DNA of 64,000 nt from Xenorhabdus nematophila ATCC 19061. GTDB lineage: Bacteria > Pseudomonadota > Gammaproteobacteria > Enterobacterales > Enterobacteriaceae. The notes below the pieces were generated by a model, which was given only the letters and a program-made list of their open reading frames with translations, searched no databases and was not told where the DNA came from. Location of the stretch: assembly GCF_000252955.1 (NCBI RefSeq), contig NC_014228.1:3876701-3940700 (forward strand), written 5' to 3'. Below, piece by piece: positions 50,186-62,614 of this stretch; position 1 is the first letter of the stretch, and each line of letters starts with the position of its first letter. A program made the position numbers and the translations under genes.

Positions 50186-50800
50186 TTTTTTTTTAAAACT
50201 GAATTTAATCTTGAAAGCACGTTAGAGTTAGAATTTGAGACACATTACAGACGCTTTCTGATGCCGACAGTGCGTGGCGCAGAGCAAGGCAGCAAAAAAC
50301 GTTATGCCGGATTGAGCGGTGATAAAGTCATTTTCAAGGGATTAGAAACGGTGAGAACAGACTGGACACCCCTCGCCCAAACATTCCAGAAGGAACTTTA
50401 TACACTGATTTTTCATCAACAGCCCTACCAAGAATATATTCGTGAGTATATCGCCAAAACGATGGCCGGTGAATTTGATGACAGGCTGGTTTACCGCAAG
50501 CAGCTGCGGCGCAAGTTATCAGATTATCAGCGCAATGTTCCTCCGCATGTTCGGGCGGTGCGTTTGGCGGATGAATATAACCAACAGCATAATCGTCCGC
50601 TCCAGTACCAAAATGGCGGTTGGATCAACTACCTCATGACACTGTCCGGGCCTCAACCCTTGGAAAACCAGACCGCCGCACCAGACTATCAGCACTATAT
50701 CAATAAGCAGTTAATGCCTATTGCCGATGCTATTTTGCCGTTTATTCAAGATAACTTTATGACCCTGCAAACAGGCCAAATGAACATGACTTTCGAATAA
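50186..50800 (+). pseudogene. polB: C-terminal fragment of DNA polymerase II
   Basis: About 200 residues match the end of E. coli Pol II: ESTLELEFETHYRRFLMP, GSKKRYAG, FKGLETVRTDWTPLA, LVYRKQLRRKLSDYQRNVPPHVRA and the closing IADAILPFIQDNFMTLQTGQ. The N-terminal 570-580 residues, including the exonuclease domain and palm active-site motifs, are missing. An in-frame ATG at 50261 could start a 179-residue peptide, but it would be only thumb-type sequence. polB followed by rapA and rluA is the E. coli order, so this is the native locus cut down. The SOS polymerase is therefore absent from this site. Confidence 0.92.
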
Positions 50801-51018
50801 TGGCTATTTTTGCAGGTGACGGCTTGCTCCGCTTCAATTAACATATCGCCCCTCAATGGATAACAGCACATTTATAACCCTGTGAGCAAAAACAAGGGTT
50901 GTAAGATGTTATTGAAAACTAATCCCTATCGATAACCAATAAATAATCGATATCTGACTAAAGCAGCCACCCTGCAACCATAAATAATATTGTCTAACAG
51001 AAAACTGAGCCGAAATTT

Positions 51019-53928
51019 ATGCCATTTACTCTTGGTCAACGCTGGATCAGCGATACAGAAAGCGAACTTGGATTAGGAACAATCGTAGCGCTTGATGCGC
51101 GTATGGTGACGTTGCTTTTTCCTGCCAGCGGAGAAAACCGCCTTTACGCACGCAATGATTCCCCCATTACTCGCGTTATGTTTAATGTGGGTGATACCGT
51201 GACCAGTCACGAAGGCTGGAAACTCAAGATCGATGATGTTCAGCAAGATAATGGCCTGCTGATCTATGTCGGTACTCGTCTGGATACTGAAGAAGAAAAT
51301 ACCTGCCTGAGAGAAGTTTTTCTGGATAGCAAACTGACGTTCAATAAACCTCAGGATCGCCTGTTTGCCGGTCAAATTGACCGCATGGATCGCTTTGCTC
51401 TGCGTCTTCGCGCCCGTAAACACCAAAGCGAGCAGTTTCGCTTAGCAGAAAGCGGGTTGCGTGGCATTCGGGCGAGTTTGATCCCTCACCAGCTACATAT
51501 TGCCAATGAAGTCGGCAAGCGCCACGCGCCTCGTGTATTACTGGCGGATGAAGTGGGATTAGGTAAAACAATTGAAGCCGGCATGATCATTCACCAGCAA
51601 TTGATGGCAGGACGCGCAGAACGTGTGCTGGTTATCGTGCCAGACAGTCTGCAACATCAGTGGCTGGTAGAAATGCTGCGCCGATTCAACCTGCGTTTCT
51701 CCCTGTTTGATGATGGACGCTACACCGAAGCCCTTCATGACAGCGATAACCCGTTTGAAACTGAGCAATTGGTTATCTGCTCTCTGGATTTTGTTCGCCG
51801 TAATAAGCAACGTTTCGAACATTTGCTGGAAGCGAGTTGGGATTTGATGGTCGTGGATGAAGCTCACCATCTGGAGTGGAGTGAGAAAGCCCCGAGCCGC
51901 GAATATCACGTCATAGAACAACTGTCAGAACAAATTCCTGCTGTTCTGTTGCTGACAGCCACACCGGAGCAGTTGGGCCAGGAGAGCCACTTTGCCCGCC
52001 TGCGTCTGCTGGACCCGAATCGCTTCCATGATTATCAAGCATTTATTGACGAACAACAGAAATATCGTCCTGTTGCCGATGCCGTGACGTTACTGTTATC
52101 GGGTGAAATCCTGAGCAATGACCAGCAGAATGCCATTGTCGAGCTGATTAGTGAGCAAGATATTGAACCTCTGTTGAAAGCAGTCAACAGCCAGCAGGAT
52201 GAAGAAAGCAACAATGCGCGCCGTGAACTGGTTGCTATGCTGATGGATCGTCATGGAACCAGCCGCCTGTTATTCCGTAATACCCGTGGTGGCGTGAAGG
52301 GTTTCCCGCATCGGGAATTGCACGAAATCAAGTTACCCCTGCCGGCCCAATACCAGACGGCAATCAAGGTATCTGAAATCATGGGTGCCAAAAAGACCGT
52401 GGAAGCCCGCGCTAAAGATATGCTCTATCCTGAGCGAATCTATCAGGAATTCGAAGGTGAAAACGCCACATGGTGGAACTTCGATCCACGCGTAGAATGG
52501 TTGATGGGTTTCCTGATGGCAAACCGCGATGAAAAAGTGCTGGTCATCTGTGCCAAGGCAGAAACTGCCCTGCAACTGGAGCAGGTTCTGCGTGAGCGGG
52601 AAGGCATCCGCAGCGCAGTATTCCACGAAGGTTTGTCCCTGTTGGAACGCGACCGCGCCGCCGCTTACTTCGCTTCCGAAGAAGAAGGGGCACAAGTGCT
52701 GCTCTGTTCTGAAATTGGCTCTGAAGGACGTAACTTCCAGTTTGCCAATCAGCTTGTTATGTTTGATTTGCCGTTCAATCCTGATTTGCTGGAACAACGC
52801 ATCGGTCGTCTGGATCGCATCGGTCAGACCCGTGATATTAAAATCAGTGTGCCTTATCTGGAAAATACGGCGCAATCCATTCTGTTGCGTTGGTATCACG
52901 AAGGTTTGGATGCGTTTGAGCACACCTGCCCAACCGGTCGCCCTATCTATGACAAGTATTATGAAGTTCTGTTGAACTTCCTTGCCAAACCGAATGAGCA
53001 AACCGGCTTCAATGAGTTTATTGCGGAATGCCGCACGCACCATGAACAGCTCAGACAGCAATTGGAGCAAGGTCGTGACCGTCTGCTGGAAATGAACTCC
53101 AATGGCGGCGAACAAGGCCAGCAACTGGCAGAAAAAATTGCTGCGCAGGATAACGATACCGATCTGGTCAATTTTGCCCTGAATCTATTTGATATCGTCG
53201 GCATCAATCAGGAAGATCACAGTGACAGCATTATTGCCCTGCATCCCTCTGATCATATGCTGGTGCCGGATTTCCCGGGATTGCCGAAAGATGGCTGCTC
53301 AATTACGTTTGATCGTGAGAAAGCACTCTCCCGTGAAGATACTCAATTCCTGAGCTGGGAACACCCAATCATTCGCAATGGCCTGGATTTAATTCTGTCC
53401 GGCGATACAGGAAGCTGTGCTGTTTCTATTCTGAAAAATAAAGCACTGCCGGTAGGAACCCTGTTAGTTGAATTGGTCTACGTTGTTGAAGCCCAAGCAC
53501 CGAAACACCTGCAATTGACGCGTTTCTTACCACCCACGCCAGTGCGCCTGTTGTTGGATCTGAAAGGCACGGATCTGGCGCCTCAGGTGGAATTTGAAAG
53601 CTTCAACCGCCAGCTCAATGCCATCAATCGCCACAACGCCAGCAAACTGGTGAATGCGGTACAGAAAGAAGTTCATGCGATTTTACAACAATCAGAGCCT
53701 CTGATTGAAAAACAATCACGTGAATTGATTGAGAAGGCGAAGAAAGAGGCTGATGAAGCGCTGTCAGCAGAATTATCACGTCTGGAAGCCCTGAAAGCGG
53801 TTAACCCGAATATCCGTGATGATGAACTGGATGCGATTGAATCCGAGCATAAACACGTACTGCTCAATCTTGATCAGGCTACTTGGCGTTTGGATGCAAT
53901 TCGGTTGGTTGTTGTTTCTCACCAATAA
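51019..53928 (+). CDS. rapA: RNA polymerase-associated ATPase RapA (HepA)
   Basis: The 969-residue Swi2/Snf2-type ATPase binds RNA polymerase and recycles it after transcription. An N-terminal Tudor-like part (1-110) precedes the helicase core with [13 protein letters not shown] near 177-189, DEAHH near 280, [11 protein letters not shown], and the second-lobe motif [12 protein letters not shown] long acidic, coiled C-terminal region completes it. Length is within one residue of the E. coli protein. It stands in its usual place after polB, which here is only a fragment. Confidence 0.97.
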   Translation: MPFTLGQRWISDTESELGLGTIVALDARMVTLLFPASGENRLYARNDSPITRVMFNVGDTVTSHEGWKLKIDDVQQDNGLLIYVGTRLDTEEENTCLREVFLDSKLTFNKPQDRLFAGQIDRMDRFALRLRARKHQSEQFRLAESGLRGIRASLIPHQLHIANEVGKRHAPRVLLADEVGLGKTIEAGMIIHQQLMAGRAERVLVIVPDSLQHQWLVEMLRRFNLRFSLFDDGRYTEALHDSDNPFETEQLVICSLDFVRRNKQRFEHLLEASWDLMVVDEAHHLEWSEKAPSREYHVIEQLSEQIPAVLLLTATPEQLGQESHFARLRLLDPNRFHDYQAFIDEQQKYRPVADAVTLLLSGEILSNDQQNAIVELISEQDIEPLLKAVNSQQDEESNNARRELVAMLMDRHGTSRLLFRNTRGGVKGFPHRELHEIKLPLPAQYQTAIKVSEIMGAKKTVEARAKDMLYPERIYQEFEGENATWWNFDPRVEWLMGFLMANRDEKVLVICAKAETALQLEQVLREREGIRSAVFHEGLSLLERDRAAAYFASEEEGAQVLLCSEIGSEGRNFQFANQLVMFDLPFNPDLLEQRIGRLDRIGQTRDIKISVPYLENTAQSILLRWYHEGLDAFEHTCPTGRPIYDKYYEVLLNFLAKPNEQTGFNEFIAECRTHHEQLRQQLEQGRDRLLEMNSNGGEQGQQLAEKIAAQDNDTDLVNFALNLFDIVGINQEDHSDSIIALHPSDHMLVPDFPGLPKDGCSITFDREKALSREDTQFLSWEHPIIRNGLDLILSGDTGSCAVSILKNKALPVGTLLVELVYVVEAQAPKHLQLTRFLPPTPVRLLLDLKGTDLAPQVEFESFNRQLNAINRHNASKLVNAVQKEVHAILQQSEPLIEKQSRELIEKAKKEADEALSAELSRLEALKAVNPNIRDDELDAIESEHKHVLLNLDQATWRLDAIRLVVVSHQ

Positions 53929-53940
53929 ATGAGCCTAAAT

Positions 53941-53977
53941 TCAGGGGTACTTTCCAAAAAAAGTCCCCTGAGTTTTA
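53941..53977 (+). terminator. rapA terminator
   Basis: TCAGGGG and CCCCTGA pair across a loop that includes a short inner ACT/AGT stem, followed by GTTTTATCTC. The hairpin begins 13 bases past the rapA stop codon. Confidence 0.7.
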
Positions 53978-54078
53978 TCTCACTTCACATTAATCTCACA
54001 CTTTAATTCATATCTGGTAGAATGCGCCCCGTCATTTTTCTGACCTGATCTATTTTTCCGACCCAATTGGAGCCACTC

Positions 54079-54732
54079 ATGCTGGAGTCTTATCATCCCC
54101 CGACAGATCCTTGGTTATATGTGCTGTATCAGGATGAGCACATTATGGTTGTCAATAAACCCAGTGGATTACTTTCCGTGCCGGGTAAAGCAGAAGAGCA
54201 CAAAGACAGTATCATGACGCGGATACAAGCTGAATTTCCCACCGCTGAATCTGTCCATCGATTGGATATGGCCACCAGCGGCATCATGGTTGTGGCACTC
54301 ACCAAAGCCGCCGAACGGGAGCTGAAACGTCAGTTCCGCGAACGTGAACCGAAAAAAGTCTATATCGCCCGGGTCTGGGGAAAACTGGTGCCGGAAAAAG
54401 GGAGGGTGGATTTACCGTTGATCTGCGACTGGCCGAACCGACCCAAACAAAAAGTCTGCTTTGAAACGGGGAAATCGGCACAGACTGAGTATCAGGTGCT
54501 GGAATATGAAGAACAAGCAACACGTGTCAGACTTGCTCCAATCACCGGGCGTTCGCATCAGCTCAGAGTACATATGCTGGCACTGGGCAACCCGATTATG
54601 GGGGATCGATTCTATGCCCATTCGCAGGCAAGGGAGTTGGCGCCTCGCCTGCAATTACATGCCCAGGAGCTATTCATTACACATCCGGCTTATGGCACGC
54701 CACTGCATTTTGAATGCAAAGCCGATTTTTAA
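54079..54732 (+). CDS. rluA: Dual-specificity pseudouridine synthase RluA
   Basis: RluA makes pseudouridine at position 746 of 23S rRNA and position 32 of several tRNAs. The catalytic aspartate is in HRLDMATSGIMVVALTK, with the family words KPSGLLSVPGK, KKVYIARVWG and GRSHQLRVHMLALGNPIMGDRFYA. The frame reads from a TTG at 54067, but the ATG at 54079 (MLESYHPPTDPW) aligns with E. coli and has TGGAG upstream. The result is 217 residues. Confidence 0.95.
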   Translation: MLESYHPPTDPWLYVLYQDEHIMVVNKPSGLLSVPGKAEEHKDSIMTRIQAEFPTAESVHRLDMATSGIMVVALTKAAERELKRQFREREPKKVYIARVWGKLVPEKGRVDLPLICDWPNRPKQKVCFETGKSAQTEYQVLEYEEQATRVRLAPITGRSHQLRVHMLALGNPIMGDRFYAHSQARELAPRLQLHAQELFITHPAYGTPLHFECKADF

Positions 54733-54766
54733 CGCATGTGTTGTTTAAAATATTTTTGGGTCAGTA

Positions 54767-55585
54767 CTATTTAAAGCCCTTTTCTTTTTTTATTAAATCA
54801 TAAGCCGCCTGGATGGACTGCGCTTTTTGTTTCGCCAGTTCCATCATTTCTGGTGGTAAACCTTTTGCCACCAGTTTATCCGGATGATGCTCACTCATCA
54901 GTTTTCGATAAGCCCGCTTAATGGTTGTCGCATCACCATGTTCATGGACACCCAATACCTTACAGGCATCTGCCAGTGTTGCCCGCGGTTGCCCATACGC
55001 CTGGGAATGTTGTCGGTACTGCCCATTATGCTGGTGCCCTTCGAAATGACGCCCACCTTCCATCATGGCAAGAAATTGTTCAAACTGGATGCGGGAAATT
55101 CCCAGCTCTTCGGCAATCACAAACAGAACAGCCCTTTCGTTGGGATGCAGTTCACCATCAGCAAATGCGGCCTGTAATTGTATTTCCAGAAACATTCGAA
55201 TCAGGTCGAAACGACCAAAACAAGCACGCCGTAGTTGCCGTAACGTTGTCCGCAGAGGAAATTGAGATTGTTTACCTTCCCGGAACGCCTGTTGTGCCGA
55301 AAATCTCGCCTCACCATGCAGTTGCATTCTGTCCATCAGTTGAGTGGCGAGCTGAATGTCTGTTTCTGTTACCCGGCCTTTTGCTTTCGTTAAGTGCCCC
55401 AGTACTTGAAAAGTACTGCGAAAAAACAGGGTTTGCCGGGTCTGGCCTTTAGTATCAACCCGCTGATTTCGTAACCTCACTTTGTCAAGAATGTGACCAA
55501 GCAGTAAGCCAATCACGATCCCCCAGAAACCAGCACCAGACGCTATACCAAATATTAATCCAAATAATTTTCCCCAATACTGCAT
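54767..55585 (-). CDS. djlA: Membrane-anchored J-domain co-chaperone DjlA
   Basis: A type III inner-membrane protein of 272 residues with one N-terminal membrane helix ([26 protein letters not shown]), a TerB-like acidic middle domain, and a C-terminal J-domain with the HPD motif ([21 protein letters not shown]) that stimulates DnaK. The longest frame begins with TTG at 55618, but the ATG at 55583-55585 ([11 protein letters not shown]) matches the family. In E. coli it influences the Rcs response. It is transcribed away from lptD. Confidence 0.93.
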   Translation of the reverse strand: MQYWGKLFGLIFGIASGAGFWGIVIGLLLGHILDKVRLRNQRVDTKGQTRQTLFFRSTFQVLGHLTKAKGRVTETDIQLATQLMDRMQLHGEARFSAQQAFREGKQSQFPLRTTLRQLRRACFGRFDLIRMFLEIQLQAAFADGELHPNERAVLFVIAEELGISRIQFEQFLAMMEGGRHFEGHQHNGQYRQHSQAYGQPRATLADACKVLGVHEHGDATTIKRAYRKLMSEHHPDKLVAKGLPPEMMELAKQKAQSIQAAYDLIKKEKGFK

Positions 55586-55767
55586 ATAGTCTTCAATTCC
55601 CCAATGCCCTGAGCGCAATTTTGCATTATCATACTATTCATTACGCTCTGTGCCTAACAGCAAGATTAGCAAAGTTAAACTTTACTCTGGCGCCTATTTA
55701 TTAACTACGTTAGTCTCTGAACATTCGCCGGCACGACGCCACTGACGACGGAACCGCATAAATATCT

Positions 55768-58119
55768 ATGAATAAATGTTATCCCACTCTGCTGGCCACA
55801 ATGGTATGGGCAGCACTTTATAGTCAGCAAGCACATGCTGATCTCGCAGCACAATGTATGCTGGGAGTACCTGCCTACGATAAGCCGATTATCACAGGCG
55901 ATCCCAATCAAATTCCCATTCACATTAAATCCGATGATACCCGGGGTGAATATCCCAGCGCAGTGGAGTTCATCGGCAATGTTAATATTCAACAGGGGAA
56001 TAAAACGCTGACCGCCGATAAAGTACGGCTTGAACAGACACAGGATAAAGAGCCTGTCCGTACTGTCACGGCAACCGGTAATGTCAGTTATGATGATCCT
56101 CAGATCATGTTAAAAGGGCCACGTGGCTGGGCCAATCTGAACAATAAAGACGCTGATGTGGAACAGGGCAAATATCAGATGGTCGGCCGTCAGGGGCGCG
56201 GCAACGCAGATAAAATGATGCTGCGTGATGAAAACCGCTATACCATTTTGAATAACGGGATATTTACGTCCTGTTTGCCCGGCAATGATAGCTGGAGTGT
56301 TGTCGGTTCTGAAGTAATCCTCGATCGCGAGGAAGAAGTGGCTGAAATCTGGAACGCCCGTTTCCGGGTTGCCAATGTGCCTGTATTTTACAGCCCATAC
56401 TTGCAGTTGCCGATCGGTGATAAACGCCGCTCCGGTTTCTTGCTCCCGAATGCCAGCTTTTCCAATAAAGAGGGCATCCAATTCCTGCTGCCCTATGGGG
56501 GGAAGAACGCACCGCCCCACGAGGCCACCATTACTCCGCATCTCATCACCAAGCGTGGCTTTAAACTGGATCATGAATTCCGTTACTTAACTAAAGCAGG
56601 TACGGGTACTGTTGCGCTGGATTGGATTGGTCATGACCGTCTGTATGAAGAGGATAAAAAACTTAAAGCCAGACCTGAGCGGGACAGCAGCGAGCGCTGG
56701 TTATTCTACTGGAACCATAGTGGAGTCATGAATCAGGTGTGGCGTTTCAGTGCTGACTACACCAAAGTCAGTGATCCAAACTATTTTACTGACTACTCGT
56801 CACAGTACGGCTCCAGTACTGACGGCTACGCTACGCAGAAATTCAGCGTTGGCTATGCTCAACAAAACTGGAATGCCACACTGGCAACCAAGCAATTCCA
56901 AATCTTCACCGCAAGTGAGAGCAGGAAAGCCTACAGAGCGACACCTCAGCTGGATCTGAATTACTATAAAAATGATTTAGGCCCATTTGATTTCCATACC
57001 TATGCCCAAGCGGCTAAATTTACCAGCATAGGTAACCAATGGCCGGATGCAACACGCTGGCATCTTGAACCTGCCCTAAATCTGCCACTTTCCAATGGGT
57101 GGGCCAGCATCAATAACGAATTCAAATTGATGGCAACCCATTACGAGCAGGATCTTTCCCCGGAAATACAAAAAAACCAACCTTTATTGGAAAAATCAGT
57201 TAACCGTGTTCTGCCCGTGTTTAAATCAGATGCAAAAATGGTGTTTGAACGCGCCATGTACTTCAATCAGGGTTACACCCAAACACTGGAGCCTCGCGTT
57301 CAATATCTCTACGTACCTTACAAGAATCAGGATAACATTAATAACTTTGATTCATCCCTGTTGCAGGCAGACTATACCGGATTATTCCGTGACCGTTTCT
57401 ACAGCGGATTAGACCGCATTTCATCAGCCAATCAGTTTACGACGGGTGTAACCACCCGCATTTATGATGAAGATTTAGTTGAACGTTTTAGCCTGTCCGT
57501 AGGTCAAATCTACTACTTTGAGCGCCCGCGTACCGGAGATACAGATCCTAACCCAAGCAGCAAGGACATTATCGGCAACAAGAAAGGGACAGGGTCAACG
57601 ACATGGGCCGGGGATGTCCACTGGAGAATCAATGATTCCTGGGGCATCAAGGGCGGAATGCAATACGATAACCGTCTGGGCAGTGTGGCAATGGGGAATG
57701 CTGTCGTGGAATACCATCGCGATGCTGACCGTCTGGTGCAGTTAAACTATCGCTTTGTTGACAGCAATTATATTCAGGCCACGCTTGGGCAATTACCCGC
57801 TTATCAGCAAGGCATTTCGCAGGTGGGTCTGGCAGCAAGCTGGCCATTGGCAGATCGCTGGGCATTTGTGGGCGCCTATTACTACGATACCAAAGAGAAA
57901 CAACCTGCGAGCCAAGTCGTAGGGCTGCAATACAATACTTGCTGCTGGTCAGTCGGTGTGGGTTATGAACGCAAGATAGTCAACTGGAGATTCGGCAGCA
58001 GTCAGTATGACAACAAATGGTCATTCAATGTTGAACTACGCGGCTTAAGTAACAATCATAGTTTGGGTAGTCAGAAAATGTTGCAGCAAGGTATTCTTCC
58101 ATACCAACGTGCATTCTGA
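55768..58119 (+). CDS. lptD: LPS-assembly outer-membrane protein LptD
   Basis: The 783-residue protein is the beta-barrel that inserts lipopolysaccharide into the outer leaflet together with LptE. The signal peptide ends at AHA before DLAAQC. Four cysteines needed for the two interdomain disulfides are present: C30, one in FTSCLPG, and the pair C725-C726, matching E. coli C31, C173, C724 and C725. A periplasmic jellyroll (about 40-200) precedes the barrel. Correct oxidation depends on DsbA, and folding on SurA, whose gene follows. Confidence 0.96.
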   Translation: MNKCYPTLLATMVWAALYSQQAHADLAAQCMLGVPAYDKPIITGDPNQIPIHIKSDDTRGEYPSAVEFIGNVNIQQGNKTLTADKVRLEQTQDKEPVRTVTATGNVSYDDPQIMLKGPRGWANLNNKDADVEQGKYQMVGRQGRGNADKMMLRDENRYTILNNGIFTSCLPGNDSWSVVGSEVILDREEEVAEIWNARFRVANVPVFYSPYLQLPIGDKRRSGFLLPNASFSNKEGIQFLLPYGGKNAPPHEATITPHLITKRGFKLDHEFRYLTKAGTGTVALDWIGHDRLYEEDKKLKARPERDSSERWLFYWNHSGVMNQVWRFSADYTKVSDPNYFTDYSSQYGSSTDGYATQKFSVGYAQQNWNATLATKQFQIFTASESRKAYRATPQLDLNYYKNDLGPFDFHTYAQAAKFTSIGNQWPDATRWHLEPALNLPLSNGWASINNEFKLMATHYEQDLSPEIQKNQPLLEKSVNRVLPVFKSDAKMVFERAMYFNQGYTQTLEPRVQYLYVPYKNQDNINNFDSSLLQADYTGLFRDRFYSGLDRISSANQFTTGVTTRIYDEDLVERFSLSVGQIYYFERPRTGDTDPNPSSKDIIGNKKGTGSTTWAGDVHWRINDSWGIKGGMQYDNRLGSVAMGNAVVEYHRDADRLVQLNYRFVDSNYIQATLGQLPAYQQGISQVGLAASWPLADRWAFVGAYYYDTKEKQPASQVVGLQYNTCCWSVGVGYERKIVNWRFGSSQYDNKWSFNVELRGLSNNHSLGSQKMLQQGILPYQRAF

Positions 58120-58227
58120 TACCGATAAACACAATGTATACCTGTCATCTTTCAAATTGCAGTTTGAAAAATGGCGGATTAAACACAATAACCCCGCCAG
58201 GGCGGGATTAATAATGATAGGAAATGT

Positions 58228-59532
58228 ATGAAGAACTGGAGATCGCTCATTCTCGGATTGATGTTTTCAGTAAACTCTGTCGCAATGGCAGCACCGCAAG
58301 TACTCAATAAAGTGGCTGCCGTCGTTAACAATGGTGTCGTGCTGGAAAGTGACGTCGACAGCCTTTTACAATCCGTTGAACTCAATGCAAAACATGCCGG
58401 CCAGCAGATACCGGATGAAAAAGCATTACGTCACCAGATCCTTGAGCGTTTGATTATGGATGATATCGTTCTGCAAATGGCAAACCGGATGCAGATTACC
58501 ATCCCGGATCAAACCCTGGATTCTGCGATCGCAGGGATCGCGGCTCAAAACCATCTGAGCCTTGCCCAGTTGAAACAGAATTTGGTTGCAGATGGCATTA
58601 GCTTTGATACCTATCGCAATCAAATCCGCAAAGAAATGACAATCTCGGAAGTACGCAATAATGAAGTACGTCGCCGTATCACAATTTTGCCACAGGAAGT
58701 TGATTCACTGACTAATCAGCTTGAAGGGCAAAATAATCAGGATACGGAACTGAATATCAGCCATATCCTGATCCCTTTGCCAGAAAACCCCAATCAGGCT
58801 CAGGTTGAAAAAGCGGAGACGACTGTCAGAAATATTTTGTCTGAACTCAAGAATGGTGTGGATTTCGGTAAACTGGCCATTACCTATTCCGGAGATACCC
58901 AAGCCCTGAAAGGGGGCAATATGGGTTGGAATAAACTACAGGAATTGCCATCCCTGTTTACGGAACAACTTCAATCCGCATATAAAGGACAGATTATTGG
59001 CCCAATCCGTTCTGGTGTTGGTTTCCACATTCTCAAAGTCAATGATACCCGTGGCGGGAATAGGTCAGTTGCGGTCACCGAAGTGAATGCCCGTCATATT
59101 CTGCTGAAGACCTCACCTGTCATGAATGATGATCAAGCCCGCAGCGAGTTGATGAAACTCAGAGAAGAGATCTTAAGTGGCAAAACCACATTTGAAAAAG
59201 CCGCGAAAGAGTATTCTGAAGATCCGGGTTCAGCCATGCGCGGTGGCGAACTGGGCTGGAACCTGCCAAGTGCTTATGATCCGGCTTTCCGTGATGCGTT
59301 GACGAAACTGCAAAAGGGCGAGATCAGTCAGCCTGTTCACTCCGCTTTCGGTTGGCACGTAATCCAACTGCTTGACAGCCGCAAAGTCGACAAAACCGAT
59401 GCCGCGCAGAAAGATCGTGCTTATCGTCTGCTATTCAACCGTAAGTTCAATGAAGAGGCACAAAGCTGGATGCAGGAGTTACGCGCCTCCGCTTATGTGA
59501 AAATTTTAGATGGTAGCGATGCACAACAATAA
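58228..59532 (+). CDS. surA: Periplasmic chaperone and peptidyl-prolyl isomerase SurA
   Basis: A 434-residue periplasmic chaperone for outer-membrane proteins. A signal peptide (VNSVAMA before APQVL) is followed by the N-terminal chaperone region, two parvulin domains (about 170-275 and 280-385; [14 protein letters not shown] and [15 protein letters not shown] begin them) and a short C-terminal strand. Its client LptD lies 109 bases upstream. pdxA starts within its last codons, so surA-pdxA-rsmA form a tight operon. Confidence 0.97.
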   Translation: MKNWRSLILGLMFSVNSVAMAAPQVLNKVAAVVNNGVVLESDVDSLLQSVELNAKHAGQQIPDEKALRHQILERLIMDDIVLQMANRMQITIPDQTLDSAIAGIAAQNHLSLAQLKQNLVADGISFDTYRNQIRKEMTISEVRNNEVRRRITILPQEVDSLTNQLEGQNNQDTELNISHILIPLPENPNQAQVEKAETTVRNILSELKNGVDFGKLAITYSGDTQALKGGNMGWNKLQELPSLFTEQLQSAYKGQIIGPIRSGVGFHILKVNDTRGGNRSVAVTEVNARHILLKTSPVMNDDQARSELMKLREEILSGKTTFEKAAKEYSEDPGSAMRGGELGWNLPSAYDPAFRDALTKLQKGEISQPVHSAFGWHVIQLLDSRKVDKTDAAQKDRAYRLLFNRKFNEEAQSWMQELRASAYVKILDGSDAQQ

Positions 59533-60511
59533 ACCCATCATTATCACCCCCGGCGAGCCAGCCGGGGTTGGCCCTGATTTAGTCATTGCCCTCGCCCAAC
59601 AAGAGTGGCCTATCCAATTGGTTGTCTGTGCTGATCCGGAGATGCTGCTCTCCCGTGCCAGGCAACTAAATCTGCCTTTACAGCTACAAACTTATTCCCC
59701 TGAACTCACGTCTTCATCGCAATCTGCCGGAACGTTGACGATCCTGCCTGTTTATCTCCAATCCCCTACTATTGCTGGGGAGTTAAACCGGGGAAATGGT
59801 ACTTATGTCACAGAAACACTGGCCAAAGCCTGCGATGGTTGTCTGAATGGTGAGTTCTCAGCATTGGTGACAGGCCCTGTTCATAAAGGGGTTATCAATG
59901 ATGCAGGAATATCTTTTACCGGACATACGGAGTTTTTTGCTGATCACAGTAAATGCCCAAGGGTGGTCATGATGTTGGCAACAGAGGAACTCCGGGTAGC
60001 TTTGGCAACAACACATCTGCCTCTTGTGGACGTTCCCAAGGCGATTACATTTGATTCTCTGCGGGAAGTGGTCACCATCCTCAACCATGACCTGAAAACC
60101 AAATTTGGCATTCCTCGCCCTCATATCTATGTCTGCGGCCTGAACCCTCATGCTGGTGAAGGCGGGCATATGGGGCATGAAGAAATAGACGTGATCATTC
60201 CGGCATTAGACAGCCTGAGAGCAGAAGGGATATGGCTGGAAGGCCCACTGCCTGCTGATACCCTGTTCCAGCCAAAATATTTGGATAACGCTGATGCCGT
60301 GCTTTCGATGTATCACGATCAGGGACTCCCCGTGTTAAAATACCAGGGTTTTGGCAGGGCGGTGAATATTACACTCGGTCTGCCATTTATCCGAACATCT
60401 GTCGATCATGGCACAGCTCTCGAGCTGGCAGGGACAGGTCAAGCTGATGTGGGTAGTTTCATCACCGCATTAAATCTCGCAATTAGAATGATACAAAATA
60501 GTAATGAATAA
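59519..60511 (+). CDS. pdxA: 4-hydroxythreonine-4-phosphate dehydrogenase PdxA
   Basis: PdxA oxidises 4-phosphohydroxy-L-threonine to the ketone used for pyridoxal phosphate ring formation with PdxJ. Metal-binding histidines appear in [17 protein letters not shown] and [16 protein letters not shown]. It is NAD-dependent. Two ATGs overlap the surA end (59510 and 59519). The second gives [16 protein letters not shown], the same distance to TPGEPAG as in E. coli, and I choose it with modest confidence. The stop overlaps the rsmA start by eight bases. Confidence 0.93.
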   Translation: MHNNKPIIITPGEPAGVGPDLVIALAQQEWPIQLVVCADPEMLLSRARQLNLPLQLQTYSPELTSSSQSAGTLTILPVYLQSPTIAGELNRGNGTYVTETLAKACDGCLNGEFSALVTGPVHKGVINDAGISFTGHTEFFADHSKCPRVVMMLATEELRVALATTHLPLVDVPKAITFDSLREVVTILNHDLKTKFGIPRPHIYVCGLNPHAGEGGHMGHEEIDVIIPALDSLRAEGIWLEGPLPADTLFQPKYLDNADAVLSMYHDQGLPVLKYQGFGRAVNITLGLPFIRTSVDHGTALELAGTGQADVGSFITALNLAIRMIQNSNE

Positions 60512-61313
60512 TAAAGTCCATCAAGGGCACCATGCCCGTAAACGTTTCGGGCAAAACTTTTTAACCGATCAGTTTATTATCCATAGCATCGTTGATGCGA
60601 TGAATCCACAAATCGGTCAGGCTGTTGTGGAAATTGGCCCGGGCTTGGGCGCATTGACTGAACCCGTTGGTGAGCGCATGGATAAAATGACGGTTGTCGA
60701 ACTGGACCGTGACCTTGCCGCTCGTCTGCATGTTCACCCGAAATTAAAAGACAAGCTGACCATTATTCAACAAGATGCAATGACTGTTGATTTTGGTCAG
60801 ATTGCCAAAGAGCGCGGACAATCCCTGCGTATATTTGGCAATCTGCCTTATAACATTTCTACTCCATTGATGTTCCATCTTTTCAGCTATACTGATGCTA
60901 TTGCTGATATGAGTTTTATGTTGCAAAAAGAAGTGGTTAATCGTCTTGTCGCAGGACCCGGCAGCAAAGCCTACGGACGTTTAAGTGTCATGGCTCAATA
61001 CTACTGTCAGGTTATTCCCGTTCTTGAAGTACCACCTACAGCATTTACGCCGGCACCAAAAGTAGATTCCGCCGTTGTACGCTTAATTCCGCACAAGACG
61101 ATACCCCATCCGGTTCATGACATTCGTATATTAGCCCGGATCACAACGCAGGCATTTAACCAACGCCGGAAAACTATCCGCAACAGCCTTAGTCATATCT
61201 TTTCTGTTGAACAGTTATCTGAACTGGGCGTTGATCCCGGTACGCGGGCTGAAAATATTTCTGTCGAGCAATACTGTAAGATGGCAAATTGGTTATCGTC
61301 TCAGTCTGAATAA
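60504..61313 (+). CDS. rsmA: 16S rRNA dimethyladenosine transferase RsmA (KsgA)
   Basis: A 269-residue methyltransferase that dimethylates A1518 and A1519 in the 3' end hairpin of 16S rRNA, a late 30S quality check. The SAM pocket is [12 protein letters not shown], the catalytic NLPYNIST motif is intact, and [13 protein letters not shown] is near the end. It starts inside pdxA, and apaG follows after 45 bases. Loss of this enzyme confers kasugamycin resistance in E. coli. Confidence 0.97.
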   Translation: MNNKVHQGHHARKRFGQNFLTDQFIIHSIVDAMNPQIGQAVVEIGPGLGALTEPVGERMDKMTVVELDRDLAARLHVHPKLKDKLTIIQQDAMTVDFGQIAKERGQSLRIFGNLPYNISTPLMFHLFSYTDAIADMSFMLQKEVVNRLVAGPGSKAYGRLSVMAQYYCQVIPVLEVPPTAFTPAPKVDSAVVRLIPHKTIPHPVHDIRILARITTQAFNQRRKTIRNSLSHIFSVEQLSELGVDPGTRAENISVEQYCKMANWLSSQSE

Positions 61314-61358
61314 ATTGTCGGAACCACTAAATAGCCGTCACAGTAACAGGAGGCACCT

Positions 61359-61736
61359 ATGCTCAACGAACCCAGAATTCATATTCAGGTACAAAGTACT
61401 TATGTAGAGAGCCAATCACAACCGGAACAACAACGCTTTGTGTTTGCTTATACAATATCGATTCACAATCTTGGGCATTCTCCCGTGCAGCTAATTAGCC
61501 GTTACTGGCGTATAACCAACAGTAATGGTCACCAAATAGAAATTCAGGGTGAAGGCGTTGTAGGAGAACAGCCTTTGATTCTACCGGGAACAGAATACCG
61601 CTACAGCAGTGGGGCAATCCTGGAAACACCGCTGGGTACCATGGAAGGCCACTATGAAATGATTGATCATGATGGTCGCCCATTTCAGGTCACTATTCCC
61701 GTGTTCCGTCTCGCTATTCCTACACTGATAAATTAA
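61359..61736 (+). CDS. apaG: ApaG family protein
   Basis: A 125-residue immunoglobulin-like fold protein of the ApaG family (DUF525) with the hallmark [11 protein letters not shown] and [14 protein letters not shown] and YRYSSGA segments. The biochemical role is unsettled; CoA or nucleotide binding and cobalt/magnesium effects have been suggested. It sits between rsmA and apaH, as in E. coli, with three bases to the apaH ATG. Confidence 0.96.
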   Translation: MLNEPRIHIQVQSTYVESQSQPEQQRFVFAYTISIHNLGHSPVQLISRYWRITNSNGHQIEIQGEGVVGEQPLILPGTEYRYSSGAILETPLGTMEGHYEMIDHDGRPFQVTIPVFRLAIPTLIN

Positions 61737-61739
61737 TGT

Positions 61740-62567
61740 ATGGCTACCTATCTTATCGGCGATATTCACGGTTGTTACCATGAATTGATCGCCTTATTAG
61801 AACAAGTCGATTTCAATCCTGACAAAGATACTTTATGGCTAACGGGCGATCTGGTCGCCCGTGGCCCTGATTCCCTGGCTGTGCTTCGTTACATCAAGCA
61901 ACTCGGCTCTGCGGTTAAATTGGTATTGGGTAATCACGATCTGCATCTGCTGGCGGTTTATGCCAAAATCAGCCGCAATAAACCAAAAGACTTGTTAAAT
62001 GAATTACTTTCGGCACCAGATATTGATGAGTTGATAAATTGGCTGAGAAAGCAGCCGATGTTACAGACAGATGATGAATTAAAACTGGTCATGGCACACG
62101 CAGGACTCACGCCACAATGGGATCTGGAAACCGCCAAAATGTGTGCCCGTGAAGTGGAAGCCATTCTTTGCAGTGACAGTTATCCTCTGTTCCTCAATGA
62201 GATGTACGGAGATATGCCGAATAACTGGGCACCCGAATTATGTGGTCTTGCCCGGTTACGTTTCAGTACCAATGCATTGACACGGATGCGTTATTGTTTC
62301 CCCAATGGTCAGTTGGATATGATCTGTAAGTCAAAACCCGAAAATGCCCCTGCCCCCCTTAAGCCCTGGTTTGAATTACCGCTCAACCTCCCTGAAAACT
62401 ATTCGCTTGTATTTGGTCACTGGGCAGCACTGGAAGGTCAAGGAACGCCGGCTGGTATCTATGCTCTGGATACGGGCTGTTGTTGGGGAGAGAAATTGAC
62501 GATGCTGCGTTGGGAAGATAAACAGTATTTCAGCCAAGATTCATTGTTCAAAAAAACACAGGATTAA
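61740..62567 (+). CDS. apaH: Symmetrical bis(5'-nucleosyl)-tetraphosphatase ApaH
   Basis: A 275-residue metallophosphoesterase that splits Ap4A into two ADP and also removes Np4 caps from RNA. The phosphatase motifs [26 protein letters not shown] and VMAHAGLTP are present in order, with FGHWAALEG and TGCCWG near the end. It is the last gene of the lptD-to-apaH segment. Its capping role partners that of RppH, encoded elsewhere in this window. Confidence 0.97.
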   Translation: MATYLIGDIHGCYHELIALLEQVDFNPDKDTLWLTGDLVARGPDSLAVLRYIKQLGSAVKLVLGNHDLHLLAVYAKISRNKPKDLLNELLSAPDIDELINWLRKQPMLQTDDELKLVMAHAGLTPQWDLETAKMCAREVEAILCSDSYPLFLNEMYGDMPNNWAPELCGLARLRFSTNALTRMRYCFPNGQLDMICKSKPENAPAPLKPWFELPLNLPENYSLVFGHWAALEGQGTPAGIYALDTGCCWGEKLTMLRWEDKQYFSQDSLFKKTQD

Positions 62568-62614
62568 ATCAATGACAGCGGAGCGTATTTTGGCGCCCCG
62601 CTCGTCGTATTTAA

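Noticed and set aside
52333..53124. 263-codon open frame on the strand opposite rapA
   Set aside because: It is the mirror of a highly conserved coding region. Its composition (runs of Phe, Gln and Ile) is typical of antisense frames.
54925..55452. 175-codon open frame opposite djlA
   Set aside because: Shadow of djlA with no recognisable domain or ribosome-binding site.
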